Part shown: piece by piece, positions 7,980 through 16,378 of the stretch
Layout: every line of letters begins with the position of its first letter
Numbering within the stretch: the first letter of the stretch is position 1
Source of the DNA: JBAZZQ01 sp041658725
GTDB taxonomy: Bacteria > Planctomycetota > Phycisphaerae > JAAYCJ01
Assembly: GCA_041658725.1 (NCBI GenBank)
Contig: JBAZZQ010000044.1
Span: forward strand, 1 to 34,230
Length of the DNA: 34,230 bases
Reading direction: 5' to 3'
Notes under the pieces: generated by a model
Told to the model about the DNA's origin: nothing
The model's database searches: none
Seen by the model: only the letters and a program-made list of their open reading frames with translations
Translations under genes and position numbers: made by a program

Positions 7980-8987
7980 ATGGCAGCAACCATCTACGAC
8001 ATTGCGAAGAAATTAGGAATATCACACGCGACCGTTAGCAGAGGGTTGCGGAACAATCCCGAAATTGCCTTATCAACCCGCGACAAAATCCAGAAGGCGG
8101 CCATTAAGTTGAATTATACTCCGAACATCTTAGCAAGAGGGCTTGCCGGGAATGGAACGCACACCGTGGGAGTTCTATGGACTCTAAGTACTCCCCATCA
8201 GAGCGGTGAGATGGCCCGACGCATTGCTATGCGTGCTCAGCAACACGGGTGGGTAACTTATATTGCAGACAACATGAAAGACAAAAATGTTATTGAGAGG
8301 GTCACCACCGACTTTATCAATCGTGGAGTGGAAGCGGTGGTGGTCGAATTGAGCAATCAAATACCGTTAACATCGGATTTAGAGAAATGTTTAAATCGAT
8401 TTAAAACAGCGGTGATTGTAACTTCTTCGCATCGGGAAACCCAACTCGATCAGGTTGTTCATGATCGGTTTGACGCGATACGGGCAGTCGTTGGGCATTT
8501 TGCCAAGAGTGGGCGCAAACGGCCTGGAATTATGGTTCCGGTCAAGACTTCACAACCTAAAATCGATGTGTATTTGGATGAGTTCAGGAAGTATGGAATC
8601 GACCCTGGAACCCAGGCCATCATCGATATCGGGTTTGAGGAAGAGTTGTCGGGTGAACGATTGCTTCAGGTTTTACGGTCGAAGTACGAAGAGAACAAAA
8701 CTCGATTTGACTGCCTGTTTTGTTCCGGGGATGAATTGGCAACGATGGCGATTTCCTATCTTGCGTCCAAAGGGCTTCAGATACCGCGGGATATCGCCGT
8801 GGTAGGTTTCAACGACAATGAAACCTCAAAATTTATGATTCCGCCCATGGCGAGCGTGGCCCGAAAGGATCAGGAAGTGGCAAATATTATCGAACATCTG
8901 CTGTTTTCGCGTCTGGAAAAACGTGATATTCCGCCCAGACAGGAAACGATCGCGATGGAGTTTATATGGCGAGAATCGGCGGGATAG
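7980..8987 (+). CDS. LacI/GalR-family transcriptional regulator
   Basis: A 335-aa protein of normal length for the family. The N-terminus TIYDIAKKLGISHATVSRGL is a canonical LacI helix-turn-helix, followed by a hinge helix (LNYTPNILARGL). The rest is a periplasmic-binding-protein-like effector domain ending with CSGDELATMAIS and AVVGFND. The frame extends to an ATG at 7926, but that codon lies inside the promoter -10 box, and the family start MAATIYDIA at 7980 is preferred; no strong ribosome site is seen. The gene is divergent from the five-gene operon and precedes the secreted-protein cluster. The ligand is probably a sugar released from the target glycan. Confidence 0.92.
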   Translation: MAATIYDIAKKLGISHATVSRGLRNNPEIALSTRDKIQKAAIKLNYTPNILARGLAGNGTHTVGVLWTLSTPHQSGEMARRIAMRAQQHGWVTYIADNMKDKNVIERVTTDFINRGVEAVVVELSNQIPLTSDLEKCLNRFKTAVIVTSSHRETQLDQVVHDRFDAIRAVVGHFAKSGRKRPGIMVPVKTSQPKIDVYLDEFRKYGIDPGTQAIIDIGFEEELSGERLLQVLRSKYEENKTRFDCLFCSGDELATMAISYLASKGLQIPRDIAVVGFNDNETSKFMIPPMASVARKDQEVANIIEHLLFSRLEKRDIPPRQETIAMEFIWRESAG

Positions 8988-9006
8988 TTTCGATTTGTGT
9001 GTGAAA

Positions 9007-9027
9007 AGATCTGGATTGTCCGGGTCT
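9007..9027 (+). promoter_or_regulatory. conserved leader hairpin, copy 1
   Basis: AGATCTGGA and TCCGGGTCT form a 9-bp RNA stem (two G-U pairs) around a UUG loop. It lies 43 bp before the PEP-CTERM protein gene. A 24-bp stretch including it is repeated without change at 9956-9979 before the next gene. The downstream sequence to the ribosome site is also conserved. It may be a leader control element, or just part of a duplicated unit. Confidence 0.4.
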
Positions 9028-9069
9028 TGGTGTTTAATCGTGTCCTTAATTTTAGAAAAGGAGCTGAAG

Positions 9070-9849
9070 ATGAAAAAAGAATTGTTGGTCTTGGTTGTAG
9101 GAGTCCTCATGGTGATGGGAAATGCCTGGGGTGTTCCGTCGATTGGTTTTGTTGCCCCCGGTCCGGGATTGGATGTTCCGCTAAACGATAACCTAGTCCC
9201 GGTAAATTATGGAAGATGGTCGGTAAACACCGGCGCATGGACTTACGATGGCGATTCCGCGACAATTGCCAGTCCGACCGTGAATGTTAACAGCGCATTG
9301 CGGTTTAGTCCCACCCCGTTATGGGAGGATAGTGAAACGATGCCGATGGAAGCGGCGGCAACGCAAATGCCAGCGGGTACGGATTGGGGTTTTGAGCTTA
9401 CCTACAAGCATACCGGTGGATATAATGGCGGCATACCCTGGTTTCTCCGAGATACGGCCCCGAACAACTCTTATGATTACCGAATGGTCAGCCTCTGGCA
9501 AGTCGGCACCTCGTCGTGGACCATTAAAGTGGGTGATGCCACTGGCGATGGATGGGTGAATGCCGTGACCGGTCTTGATCTCAGTGATGGCGCCTTCCAT
9601 AAGTTTACCACTCATTATAAGGCCGCCAATCAACGCCTGGACATTTATGTGGATGACGTCCTCATGGCGGAGAACGTTCAGCTTGTTCATGGCCATTATA
9701 CGCCGAACTTCATTCAAATTGAAGACGCCGATGCCGCAGGAACAGATTCTTATGGTTATGTAAAGATCGGGCAGATTGTTCCTGAACCAATGACGTTAGT
9801 GCTAATGAGTCTGGGCGGACTCCTGCTTCGCCGCAGACGAAGTGCATAG
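9070..9849 (+). CDS. secreted LamG-like PEP-CTERM protein
   Basis: A 260-aa protein with signal peptide MKKELLVLVVGVLMVMGNAWG, one LamG-like beta-sandwich (DWGFELTYKHTGGYNGG, SLWQVGTSSWTIKVGD, RLDIYVDD) and a C-terminal PEP-CTERM signal: PEP at ~239-241, a hydrophobic stretch and RRRR. Such tails are sorted by an exosortase and anchor or display proteins on the cell surface; no exosortase gene is in the window. The frame opens at 8923, but the ATG at 9070 has AAGGAG six bases upstream and is followed by the signal peptide. The sequence is closely related to the LamG modules of the next genes. It probably binds sugar rather than cutting it. Confidence 0.85.
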   Translation: MKKELLVLVVGVLMVMGNAWGVPSIGFVAPGPGLDVPLNDNLVPVNYGRWSVNTGAWTYDGDSATIASPTVNVNSALRFSPTPLWEDSETMPMEAAATQMPAGTDWGFELTYKHTGGYNGGIPWFLRDTAPNNSYDYRMVSLWQVGTSSWTIKVGDATGDGWVNAVTGLDLSDGAFHKFTTHYKAANQRLDIYVDDVLMAENVQLVHGHYTPNFIQIEDADAAGTDSYGYVKIGQIVPEPMTLVLMSLGGLLLRRRRSA

Positions 9850-9898
9850 TGGTTTGTAGTTTAGTACGTCATGTTTAGTCAGTGTAAGAGAAGGCTTG

Positions 9899-9926
9899 TC
9901 CCGGATCGCTTTAACGCGATCCGGGA
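9899..9926. repeat. intergenic hairpin, family copy 1
   Basis: TCCCGGATCGC (9899-9909) pairs with GCGATCCGGGA (9916-9926) around a 6-nt loop, a perfect 11-bp stem. No U tract follows. Closely related hairpins occur after the next two genes. Confidence 0.6.
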
Positions 9927-9958
9927 TGAGATATTGCGGAGAGTGATTATATGTAAAA

Positions 9959-9979
9959 AGATCTGGATTGTCCGGGTCT
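9959..9979 (+). promoter_or_regulatory. conserved leader hairpin, copy 2
   Basis: The same stem-loop as at 9007-9027, identical over 24 bp (9956-9979). It lies 43 bp before the start of the LamG-Ig-dockerin gene. TAATCGTGTCCTTAATTTTA follows in both copies. Confidence 0.4.
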
Positions 9980-10021
9980 GGTATTAAATCGTGTCCTTAA
10001 TTTTAGACAAAGGAGCTGATG

Positions 10022-11092
10022 ATGAGAAAAGAATGGTTAGTAATGGTTGTAGGAATTCTCATGTTGATGGGAAATGCCTGGGGCGCTGTTCCAGTAATTG
10101 GCTTTGACCTGGTTCATCCGGGAATAAATGTTCCGCTGAATGATAACATAACCCCGGTAGATGTTGGAATGTGGGCGACAAACACCGGCGACTGGACTTT
10201 CGACGGTTCTTCCGCGACAATTGACTGTCCGGTGGTGAATGTTAACAGCTCGTTGCGGTGGTTTACCACCCTGGTATGGCCGGGGACAGAGATGCCGGGG
10301 ATGGGGGCGATAGTGCCCATGCCTGATACTTTAGATTGGGGATTTGAGTATACCTACAAACATACCGGCGGGAATAATGGCGGTATCCCTGTGGTTGCCA
10401 ATTATTTTGTCCCGGACTCCGCAGAGTACCGAATAGTCAGCCTCTGGCAGGTGAGTGAGACGTCGTGGACCATTAAAGTGGGTGATGCCGATGGCCAAGG
10501 ATGGGTGAATGCCGTGACCGATCTTGATCTCAGCGACGGCGCCTTCCATAAGTTTACCATTCATTACAAGGCCGCCACTCCAGGCCTGGATATTTATGTG
10601 GATGACGTCCTGAAGGCGGGGAACGTTGCGCTCGGTCATGGCCAATACAACTTGAGCATGGTTCAACTGGAAGATGCCGATGCCATAGGCACGGATTCTT
10701 ATGGTTATGTAAAAGTGGGGCAGATTAACCCCGTAACCGTTCAAGGCACCGTGGAACTCAATGGGTTTGCCGGCGATAACACCACGGTTCCCATTTCCAT
10801 CGAGATTCGTAATGTGGATAATACCACTGCCCTGGAGAGTCGTTGGGTAACGTTGGCCGCTGACGGTAGCTACTCGTTTATGACGCTCTTGAATGGTCCT
10901 CATGACATTTCCGCCCAGGCTTCACAGCGGCAGTTTCTGAGGCAGACGCAGAAAAGTGTTACCCTCTCTCCGGCAAGCCCGGTGACGGTGAACTTCACCT
11001 TGGCCGGCGGCGACATCGACGATGATGGTGAAATCACCAGTTCGGATCTTTCCATCGTGCTGTTCAATATGGACAAGACGGCAGATCAATAA
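10022..11092 (+). CDS. secreted LamG-like/Ig-like protein with C-terminal dockerin-like half repeat
   Basis: A 356-aa protein. Signal peptide MRKEWLVMVVGILMLMGNAWG; LamG-like module (~25-235); an Ig-like or carboxypeptidase-regulatory-like beta module starting TVQGTVELNGFAGDNTT (~240-320); and a C-terminal acidic EF-hand-like motif GGDIDDDGEITSSDLSIVL. The last is one calcium-binding half of a type I dockerin, not the usual two. An ATG at 10019 directly precedes; the second ATG (10022) has the same six-base spacing from AAGGAG as the neighbouring paralogue, so it is preferred. It is the same LamG module as in the gene before. Probably a surface or extracellular sugar-binding protein. Confidence 0.83.
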   Translation: MRKEWLVMVVGILMLMGNAWGAVPVIGFDLVHPGINVPLNDNITPVDVGMWATNTGDWTFDGSSATIDCPVVNVNSSLRWFTTLVWPGTEMPGMGAIVPMPDTLDWGFEYTYKHTGGNNGGIPVVANYFVPDSAEYRIVSLWQVSETSWTIKVGDADGQGWVNAVTDLDLSDGAFHKFTIHYKAATPGLDIYVDDVLKAGNVALGHGQYNLSMVQLEDADAIGTDSYGYVKVGQINPVTVQGTVELNGFAGDNTTVPISIEIRNVDNTTALESRWVTLAADGSYSFMTLLNGPHDISAQASQRQFLRQTQKSVTLSPASPVTVNFTLAGGDIDDDGEITSSDLSIVLFNMDKTADQ

Positions 11093-11134
11093 TCTATATC
11101 GATTTTGATTTGTTATTGATGTGAAAAAAAGTTT

Positions 11135-11162
11135 CTCCGGATCGCTTCATCGCGATCCGGAG
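11135..11162. repeat. intergenic hairpin, family copy 2
   Basis: CTCCGGATCGC (11135-11145) pairs with GCGATCCGGAG (11152-11162) around TTCATC. An A-run lies just before it on the plus strand, so it could end transcription on the minus strand; on the plus strand no U tract follows. Confidence 0.55.
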
Positions 11163-11199
11163 GATTCTGTGAGTGCGAACGGGAAAAAGGGGACATTAA

Positions 11200-11682
11200 A
11201 TGAATAGAAAATATTTTCTAGGTCTAGTTCTGGTTATCCAGGGACTCGTTTCTGTATGGGGTCTGGAGGTCACTGGCGCCGCTGGAACGCATACTTATGC
11301 CTATATAAAAATAGGACAGGTTAACCCCATAACCGTTCAAGGCACCGTGACGCTCAATGGTTTTACCGGCGATAATACCACAGTTCCCATTTTCATCGAG
11401 ATTCGTTATGTGGATAATACCACGGCACTGGAGACTCATACCGTGACGTTGGCTGCCAATGGCGGCTACTCATTTACAACGCTCTTGAATGGTGCTCATG
11501 ACATTTCCGCCCAGGCGGAACAGTGGCAGTGGCTGCGGCAAACACAGAAAAACGTGAATCTTTCCGGCACCACGACTGTCGACTTCAGCATGTTCGGCGG
11601 CGACTTCGACGGTGACGGCGAAATTACCGTTTTGGATCTTTCCATTGTGCTTGCCAATATGGACATAGCGGCAGATCCATAA
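11200..11682 (+). CDS. short secreted Ig-like/dockerin-like protein (internal-deletion paralogue)
   Basis: A 160-aa protein: signal peptide MNRKYFLGLVLVIQGLVSVWG, ~20 residues matching the last strand of the LamG module (HTYAYIKIGQVNP), the Ig-like module and a C-terminal half dockerin (GGDFDGDGEITVLDLSIVL). The signal peptide region matches that of the next gene (LVIQG-x-V-x-x-W), and the tail matches that gene's tail. It therefore looks like a copy of the next gene that lost the propeller and nearly all the LamG module in frame. It may be a functional minimal protein or a decaying remnant. The reading frame is intact and a ribosome-site-like AGGGGA precedes the ATG. Confidence 0.7.
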   Translation: MNRKYFLGLVLVIQGLVSVWGLEVTGAAGTHTYAYIKIGQVNPITVQGTVTLNGFTGDNTTVPIFIEIRYVDNTTALETHTVTLAANGGYSFTTLLNGAHDISAQAEQWQWLRQTQKNVNLSGTTTVDFSMFGGDFDGDGEITVLDLSIVLANMDIAADP

Positions 11683-11816
11683 TCACAAAAAACGGTTTGT
11701 TGGCTTCGCCAGGATAAAACGTTATCCCCGACACCCCGACATAACGAACGAAGCAACCTTGTTTGATCGCCCGTTGTAGCTGGTACATGTTACTCGTATT
11801 AAGCAAATAAAGTATT

Positions 11817-11844
11817 TCTCGGATCGCTACGAAGCGATCCGGGA
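11817..11844. repeat. intergenic hairpin, family copy 3
   Basis: CGGATCGCT (11820-11828) pairs with AGCGATCCG (11833-11841) around ACGA. The stem extends by three more pairs, one a wobble. It lies 35 bp before the next start codon and has no U tract. Confidence 0.55.
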
Positions 11845-11875
11845 GGAGATATGTAAAGAAGAAAGAGTATGTTAA

Positions 11876-14263
11876 GTGATTGGAAAAATTCCTCTATGTA
11901 TAATTCTGGTTATTCAGGGAATCGTTCCGTTATGGAGTTTAGCGGTGGTTGGGATATCCTCCAAGCCGGAACTTTTTCTGGATGACTACATTATAGACGG
12001 AAACGTTAATATGTGCAGAAAAATACAGAAACCGGAAAAGCACATCTCGAATCCGCTGTTCGGGAAGGAATTCGCGTGGGAACAACGGACTGTCCAGATG
12101 TATGGAACAGTCAACTATGATCCCGTATCAATGAAATTTCGTGGGTGGTATCTGGCCAGCGAATCGAGTGCCGGTAATCCTGAATACTATATTTGTTATG
12201 CCGAGTCCGGGGATGGTATACATTGGGAAAAGCCCATGGTTGGGCCGGGCGTATTCGGTCCGTACACGGAGCATAATGTCGTTATTCGAGGGGGGCATGG
12301 AATCGGTATCGTTGACGATCCGTGCGATACGGATCCTTTGCGGCGGTATAAGGGCGCCGGAGGGTCGCTTCTGGGATTCTCGCCTGACGGCATTAACTGG
12401 ACGACGATGACGTGGGCCGGAATCGGCAAGAACGACACCGGAACGTCGGTCATTGGATGGAAAGGGCAGTACCTCGCGTTTGTTCGCAACCAGGGGTATT
12501 GGGAAAACGGGGTTATGCGGGAGGTGGCCCTGACCACCAGTACGGATTTCGAAACATGGTCGGCCAAGCAGACTTTTTTCCGAACCGATGCGGCGGATGG
12601 GTATCCCTGGGTGCAGCCGTATGGATTGTCGGTTACTGTTTATGGCGATCAGTTGATAGGGTTACTATGGCTGCTTCACCTGGATGAAGTCCCGGGTAAC
12701 AACTCGATCGGCGATATGGACGTGCAACTGGTTACCAGTCGCGACGGTCAAAACTGGTCTCGCGTGGCGGATCGTCAGGTTTTCATGGAACCGACCGCTG
12801 GAACATGGGACGAGGGTCGGATATTTCCCAGCACGACCTTGGTGGTCAAGGATGATCTGGTGTACATCTACTATACCGGGTCGGATACCCGCCACGGTAT
12901 AAGTTACGGAAATGTAGGCATCGGATTGGCCACTCTTCCGGCTGATCGTTTTGTCGCTCTGACACCGGAGGATCCGACGGAGGAGGGAATTCTGGAAACC
13001 GTTCTGCTGACAACAAGGGGGCACGACCTACTGGTTAATGCGGGCATTGATCCGGGCGAGCTCCTGGTGGAAGTTTTGGCTGAGAACGGCACTGTCATGG
13101 CCGGTTTTGATCGAGATCATTGCCGTCTGAGCGTCCAGGATTCTTTGCGATACCGTGTTTTCTGGCAAGAGGGAGAAAGAACCTTATCGTTAAGCGACTT
13201 GGTAAACATGCATTTTTCTCTACGATTTGTTTTATCGGGAGATGGCAAATTATATTCTTTTCAAACGACTCCTGTTCCAGTGATCCCTGTTCCAGCGATT
13301 GGTTTTGACGGCCTTCATCCTGGATTGGATGTTCCACTGGACCTTAACTCAAATCCGGTAGTTTACGGAAGACGGACGGTAAACACCGGAACCTGGACTT
13401 TCGACGGCGCTTCCGCAAAAGTTACCAGTCCGACGGTGAATTACAATAGCACGCTGCGGTATGCAACCACCTTGAAAAATGATGCGGCAACGACGACGCC
13501 CATGCCGGCGGATACGGATTGGGGATTCGAGCTTACCTATAAGCATACCGGCGGGTTTAATGGCGGTGTCCCCTGGTTTGCCAGATATACAGCTAGTGAT
13601 AACTCTTTCGACTACCGAATAATCAGCCTATGGCAGGTCAGCACGTCGTCGTGGAGCATTAAGGTCGGGGATGGCAGTGGCGGGTGGGTTGATGCGGTGA
13701 CCGGTCTTAACCTCGGAGCGATATTCCATAAGTTTACCACTCATTATAAGGCCGCCAATCAACGCATGGACATTTATGTGGATGACGTCCTCATGGCGGA
13801 GAACGTTGCGCTCGGGCACGGTCAATATACTTTGAACTTGGTTCAACTTGAAGACGCCGATGCCGTAGGAACAGACTCGTATGGTTATGTAAAGATGGGG
13901 CAGATTAATCTAACCGTTCAGGGTACTGTGACGCTCAATGGTTTTGCCGGCGATAACACCACAGTTCCCATCTTCATCGAAATACGTGACGTGGATAATA
14001 CCACGGCCCTGGAGACTCATACGGTAACGTTGGCTACCGACGGTAGTTACTCATTTGCGACGGCTTTGAATAGTCTTCATGATGTTTCCGCCCAGGCTGC
14101 ACAGCGGCAGTGGCTTAGGCAAACGCAGAAAAGCGTGAATCTTCCCGGCACCACGACGGTCAACTTCAGCATGTTCGGCGGGGACTTTGACGGTGACGGT
14201 GAAATCACCAGTATGGATGTTTCCATCCTACTGGCCAATATGGATATGCAGGCAGATTTATAA
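11876..14263 (+). CDS. secreted five-bladed propeller glycosidase-like protein fused to LamG-Ig-dockerin cassette
   Basis: A 795-aa protein. Start is GTG at 11876; a stop lies directly before it, and the paralogue at 11200 has ATG in the same place. Signal peptide (~1-22), then a GH32/43/117-like five-bladed propeller (~28-370; PELFLDDYII, GKNDTGTSVI, RDGQNWSRVADR) and its usual C-terminal beta-sandwich (to ~455). A PVPVI-PVPAI linker encoded by a 15-bp tandem repeat joins this to a LamG-like module (~465-675), an Ig-like module (~679-755) and a half dockerin (~767-795). The propeller family is common in planctomycetes but uncharacterised; hydrolysis of a glycan is inferred. Compare the single-domain paralogues at 20070 and 25122. 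Confidence 0.8.
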   Translation: MIGKIPLCIILVIQGIVPLWSLAVVGISSKPELFLDDYIIDGNVNMCRKIQKPEKHISNPLFGKEFAWEQRTVQMYGTVNYDPVSMKFRGWYLASESSAGNPEYYICYAESGDGIHWEKPMVGPGVFGPYTEHNVVIRGGHGIGIVDDPCDTDPLRRYKGAGGSLLGFSPDGINWTTMTWAGIGKNDTGTSVIGWKGQYLAFVRNQGYWENGVMREVALTTSTDFETWSAKQTFFRTDAADGYPWVQPYGLSVTVYGDQLIGLLWLLHLDEVPGNNSIGDMDVQLVTSRDGQNWSRVADRQVFMEPTAGTWDEGRIFPSTTLVVKDDLVYIYYTGSDTRHGISYGNVGIGLATLPADRFVALTPEDPTEEGILETVLLTTRGHDLLVNAGIDPGELLVEVLAENGTVMAGFDRDHCRLSVQDSLRYRVFWQEGERTLSLSDLVNMHFSLRFVLSGDGKLYSFQTTPVPVIPVPAIGFDGLHPGLDVPLDLNSNPVVYGRRTVNTGTWTFDGASAKVTSPTVNYNSTLRYATTLKNDAATTTPMPADTDWGFELTYKHTGGFNGGVPWFARYTASDNSFDYRIISLWQVSTSSWSIKVGDGSGGWVDAVTGLNLGAIFHKFTTHYKAANQRMDIYVDDVLMAENVALGHGQYTLNLVQLEDADAVGTDSYGYVKMGQINLTVQGTVTLNGFAGDNTTVPIFIEIRDVDNTTALETHTVTLATDGSYSFATALNSLHDVSAQAAQRQWLRQTQKSVNLPGTTTVNFSMFGGDFDGDGEITSMDVSILLANMDMQADL
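13271..13300 (+). repeat. 15-bp tandem repeat at domain-fusion junction
   Basis: CCTGTTCCAGTGATC (13271-13285) is followed by CCTGTTCCAGCGATT (13286-13300), 13 of 15 identical. It encodes PVPVI-PVPAI. The second unit matches the codons directly after the signal peptide of the gene at 10022 (VPVIGFD), marking where a mature cassette was joined to the propeller. Confidence 0.7.
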
Positions 14264-14332
14264 TCTCAGAGTAAGCGGTTTTGAAAATATAAGAACACCA
14301 ACGCGAAAAATATATATGGAAGAGGTCTTATC

Positions 14333-16276
14333 ATGAGAAAAGAATGGATGGTGGTTGTTGGAATTCTGATGATGGCGGGAATCGCCTGGGGCGTTCCGGA
14401 AGTGGGGTTTGTTGCCCCTGGTCCGGGTCTCAATGTTCCCTTCGATAACATCACGGCTTCAAATCCCCTGACGTATGGAATACGAACGATCGAAACCGGA
14501 ACGTGGACCTACGATGCGGATACGGCGTCAACTTCATCCAGCAATGCGTGTTTGGAGTATTTCACGACCCAGACGAACTCCGGAACCTCGACCCCGATGC
14601 CCGCAAACAAGGATTGGGTGTTTGAGATTAAATATAAGTATGTCGGTGAATACAACGGGGAAGTTCCCTGGATAGCCTATGCCGAGGGTGATAACCGAAT
14701 CATCAGCCTGTGGCACGATAACACCACGTCCTGGAGCATTCGCGCCGGAAACAACAGCGGCGGGTGGTTCGTGGTCGCTTCCGGATTGGATTTGGGATCG
14801 TCTTTCCACATTTTCACGACTCAATATAAAGCCGCCAATCAACGCCTGGATATTTACATGGACGGTAATCTTCTTGCGAGCAATATTGCGCTTGGTCACG
14901 GCGTATATACTTTAAAACAAGTTCATATTCAAGTCGAAGATAATGTAAGTCAAGCGACTCCGCCTGTCCATGCCATCGAGGATGCGATTGGCTCGAGCAA
15001 CGGGTCCAGCATCATCAACGTGGTAACCTATTACAAGGAACATTCCTCGGAGTATCCGGAGATCAACATCAACAATCCTACCAATAGCAATTGGACCCCC
15101 CTGCTTCAGGATCTTGTAGATGATATGGACGCCAGCCGCGGTCGGATTATTTTCTTTCCGGGCGGCCTTTACCGGTGTTCCAGCACAATTAATATTAATA
15201 AACCCGCCAGTGCCCCTCTGACTTTCATGGGCGTAGGAGGTGGAATAGCCAACGGAAATATTGAAGGAAGCGTCCTTAAATACACGGGAAGTACGGACTT
15301 TCTCAAGGTCTATGGCCCTGCGTATTGCTTCAATCTCAAGGACCTTCAACTCGAAGGACCGGGCAGAGACGCCGATCAGACTGCGGTACGTGGCGATTCG
15401 AATAACGGTTACATCGCCCGGTGTTATTTTGAAAACCTCAAGATAAATAATTTCAAGCGCGGCTTTTATTTCCTCGGGTATGCGGACGGGATGGTATTCA
15501 GAGATATCCGGTTCTCTAACATTGACCGGTGTATAAATCTCCAGCATTCCGACACGAGTGTAATTGAAAATATAGAGGCAGATCCATTCTATGGATATGT
15601 TCTATATCTGTATCAGGCCTCCGGGTTATTGGTCAATAACATCCGGGCAAAATCGAATATGAGCGGCAGGGTATTTGTACTGACCGGATCCGGCCCTACG
15701 GGAAAAAGCATCGAAATAAACGGCGTATATGCGGAAGACGTGAACAACCTGGCGACGGTTACGTGTTCAAACGTAAGTCTGAAAAACTTCTATTATCATG
15801 TCTCTTCGGGGAACACGGTCACTGACGACGCTATTATATTCGCTAATTTGGGCAGTCTGCAGCCACTAAACTGTCTGATTGAGAATGCGACCTTTGAACT
15901 GACAGGCGTAACGCGGGGCACAAAGAAGGATATCAGTTTACGGACCGGCGGAGAAGCGGTCAATCTTGTTGAAACAAACCCAACGGCCGGCTACGGATCG
16001 AGTTGTAACGGCCTGCGGATCATCAATTCGGAATTGGATACGTCTGACATCCCGACCACGCTGTATTACGGCAGTTATATTGGTGTTGAGAAGTACTCCA
16101 AGGGCATACAGTGGGTCGGAAATCAGCGTAAGTGGAGCTACGGGACAGCTTGTCCAACGTATGCTGGAAATCAGGGCGATATCGTATGGAATACTCAGCC
16201 GGTCGCAAGTGGATATGCCGGATGGGTATGCGTAGGCGGCTCGACATGGAAAGGGTTTTGTGAAATTACAAATTAA
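14333..16276 (+). CDS. secreted LamG-like plus parallel beta-helix protein (pectate-lyase superfamily), copy 1
   Basis: A 647-aa protein: signal peptide MRKEWMVVVGILMMAGIAWG, LamG-like module (~22-205) and a right-handed parallel beta-helix (~220-600) of the pectate-lyase-3/GH28-like type (RGRIIFFPGGLYRCSSTINI, ENLKINNFKRGFYF). The C-terminal module has GDIVWNTQPVASGYAGWVCV and a final GSTWKGF, a tail seen in many beta-helix proteins of phages and bacteria. Compared with copy 2 it lacks about a dozen residues at the end of the LamG module. An AGAGG site precedes the ATG. Likely a polysaccharide lyase or hydrolase; catalytic residues cannot be assigned. Confidence 0.78.
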   Translation: MRKEWMVVVGILMMAGIAWGVPEVGFVAPGPGLNVPFDNITASNPLTYGIRTIETGTWTYDADTASTSSSNACLEYFTTQTNSGTSTPMPANKDWVFEIKYKYVGEYNGEVPWIAYAEGDNRIISLWHDNTTSWSIRAGNNSGGWFVVASGLDLGSSFHIFTTQYKAANQRLDIYMDGNLLASNIALGHGVYTLKQVHIQVEDNVSQATPPVHAIEDAIGSSNGSSIINVVTYYKEHSSEYPEININNPTNSNWTPLLQDLVDDMDASRGRIIFFPGGLYRCSSTININKPASAPLTFMGVGGGIANGNIEGSVLKYTGSTDFLKVYGPAYCFNLKDLQLEGPGRDADQTAVRGDSNNGYIARCYFENLKINNFKRGFYFLGYADGMVFRDIRFSNIDRCINLQHSDTSVIENIEADPFYGYVLYLYQASGLLVNNIRAKSNMSGRVFVLTGSGPTGKSIEINGVYAEDVNNLATVTCSNVSLKNFYYHVSSGNTVTDDAIIFANLGSLQPLNCLIENATFELTGVTRGTKKDISLRTGGEAVNLVETNPTAGYGSSCNGLRIINSELDTSDIPTTLYYGSYIGVEKYSKGIQWVGNQRKWSYGTACPTYAGNQGDIVWNTQPVASGYAGWVCVGGSTWKGFCEITN

Positions 16277-16378
16277 TACATAATAGTATGCCGTGAATGC
16301 CTCCGGTACTTCACAAGTTTTATCGGGGCATTCTGTAGAATTGTTTATTTTAACACCTGTTTATGAAAAGGGTATGTC

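Noticed and set aside
8923..9069. Extension of the PEP-CTERM protein into the lacI gene
   Set aside because: It would put ~49 residues before a clear signal peptide; AAGGAG supports ATG 9070.
9004..11844. CRISPR array or riboswitch made of the repeated hairpins
   Set aside because: Only two or three copies, irregularly spaced, with genes between them; no known aptamer pattern.
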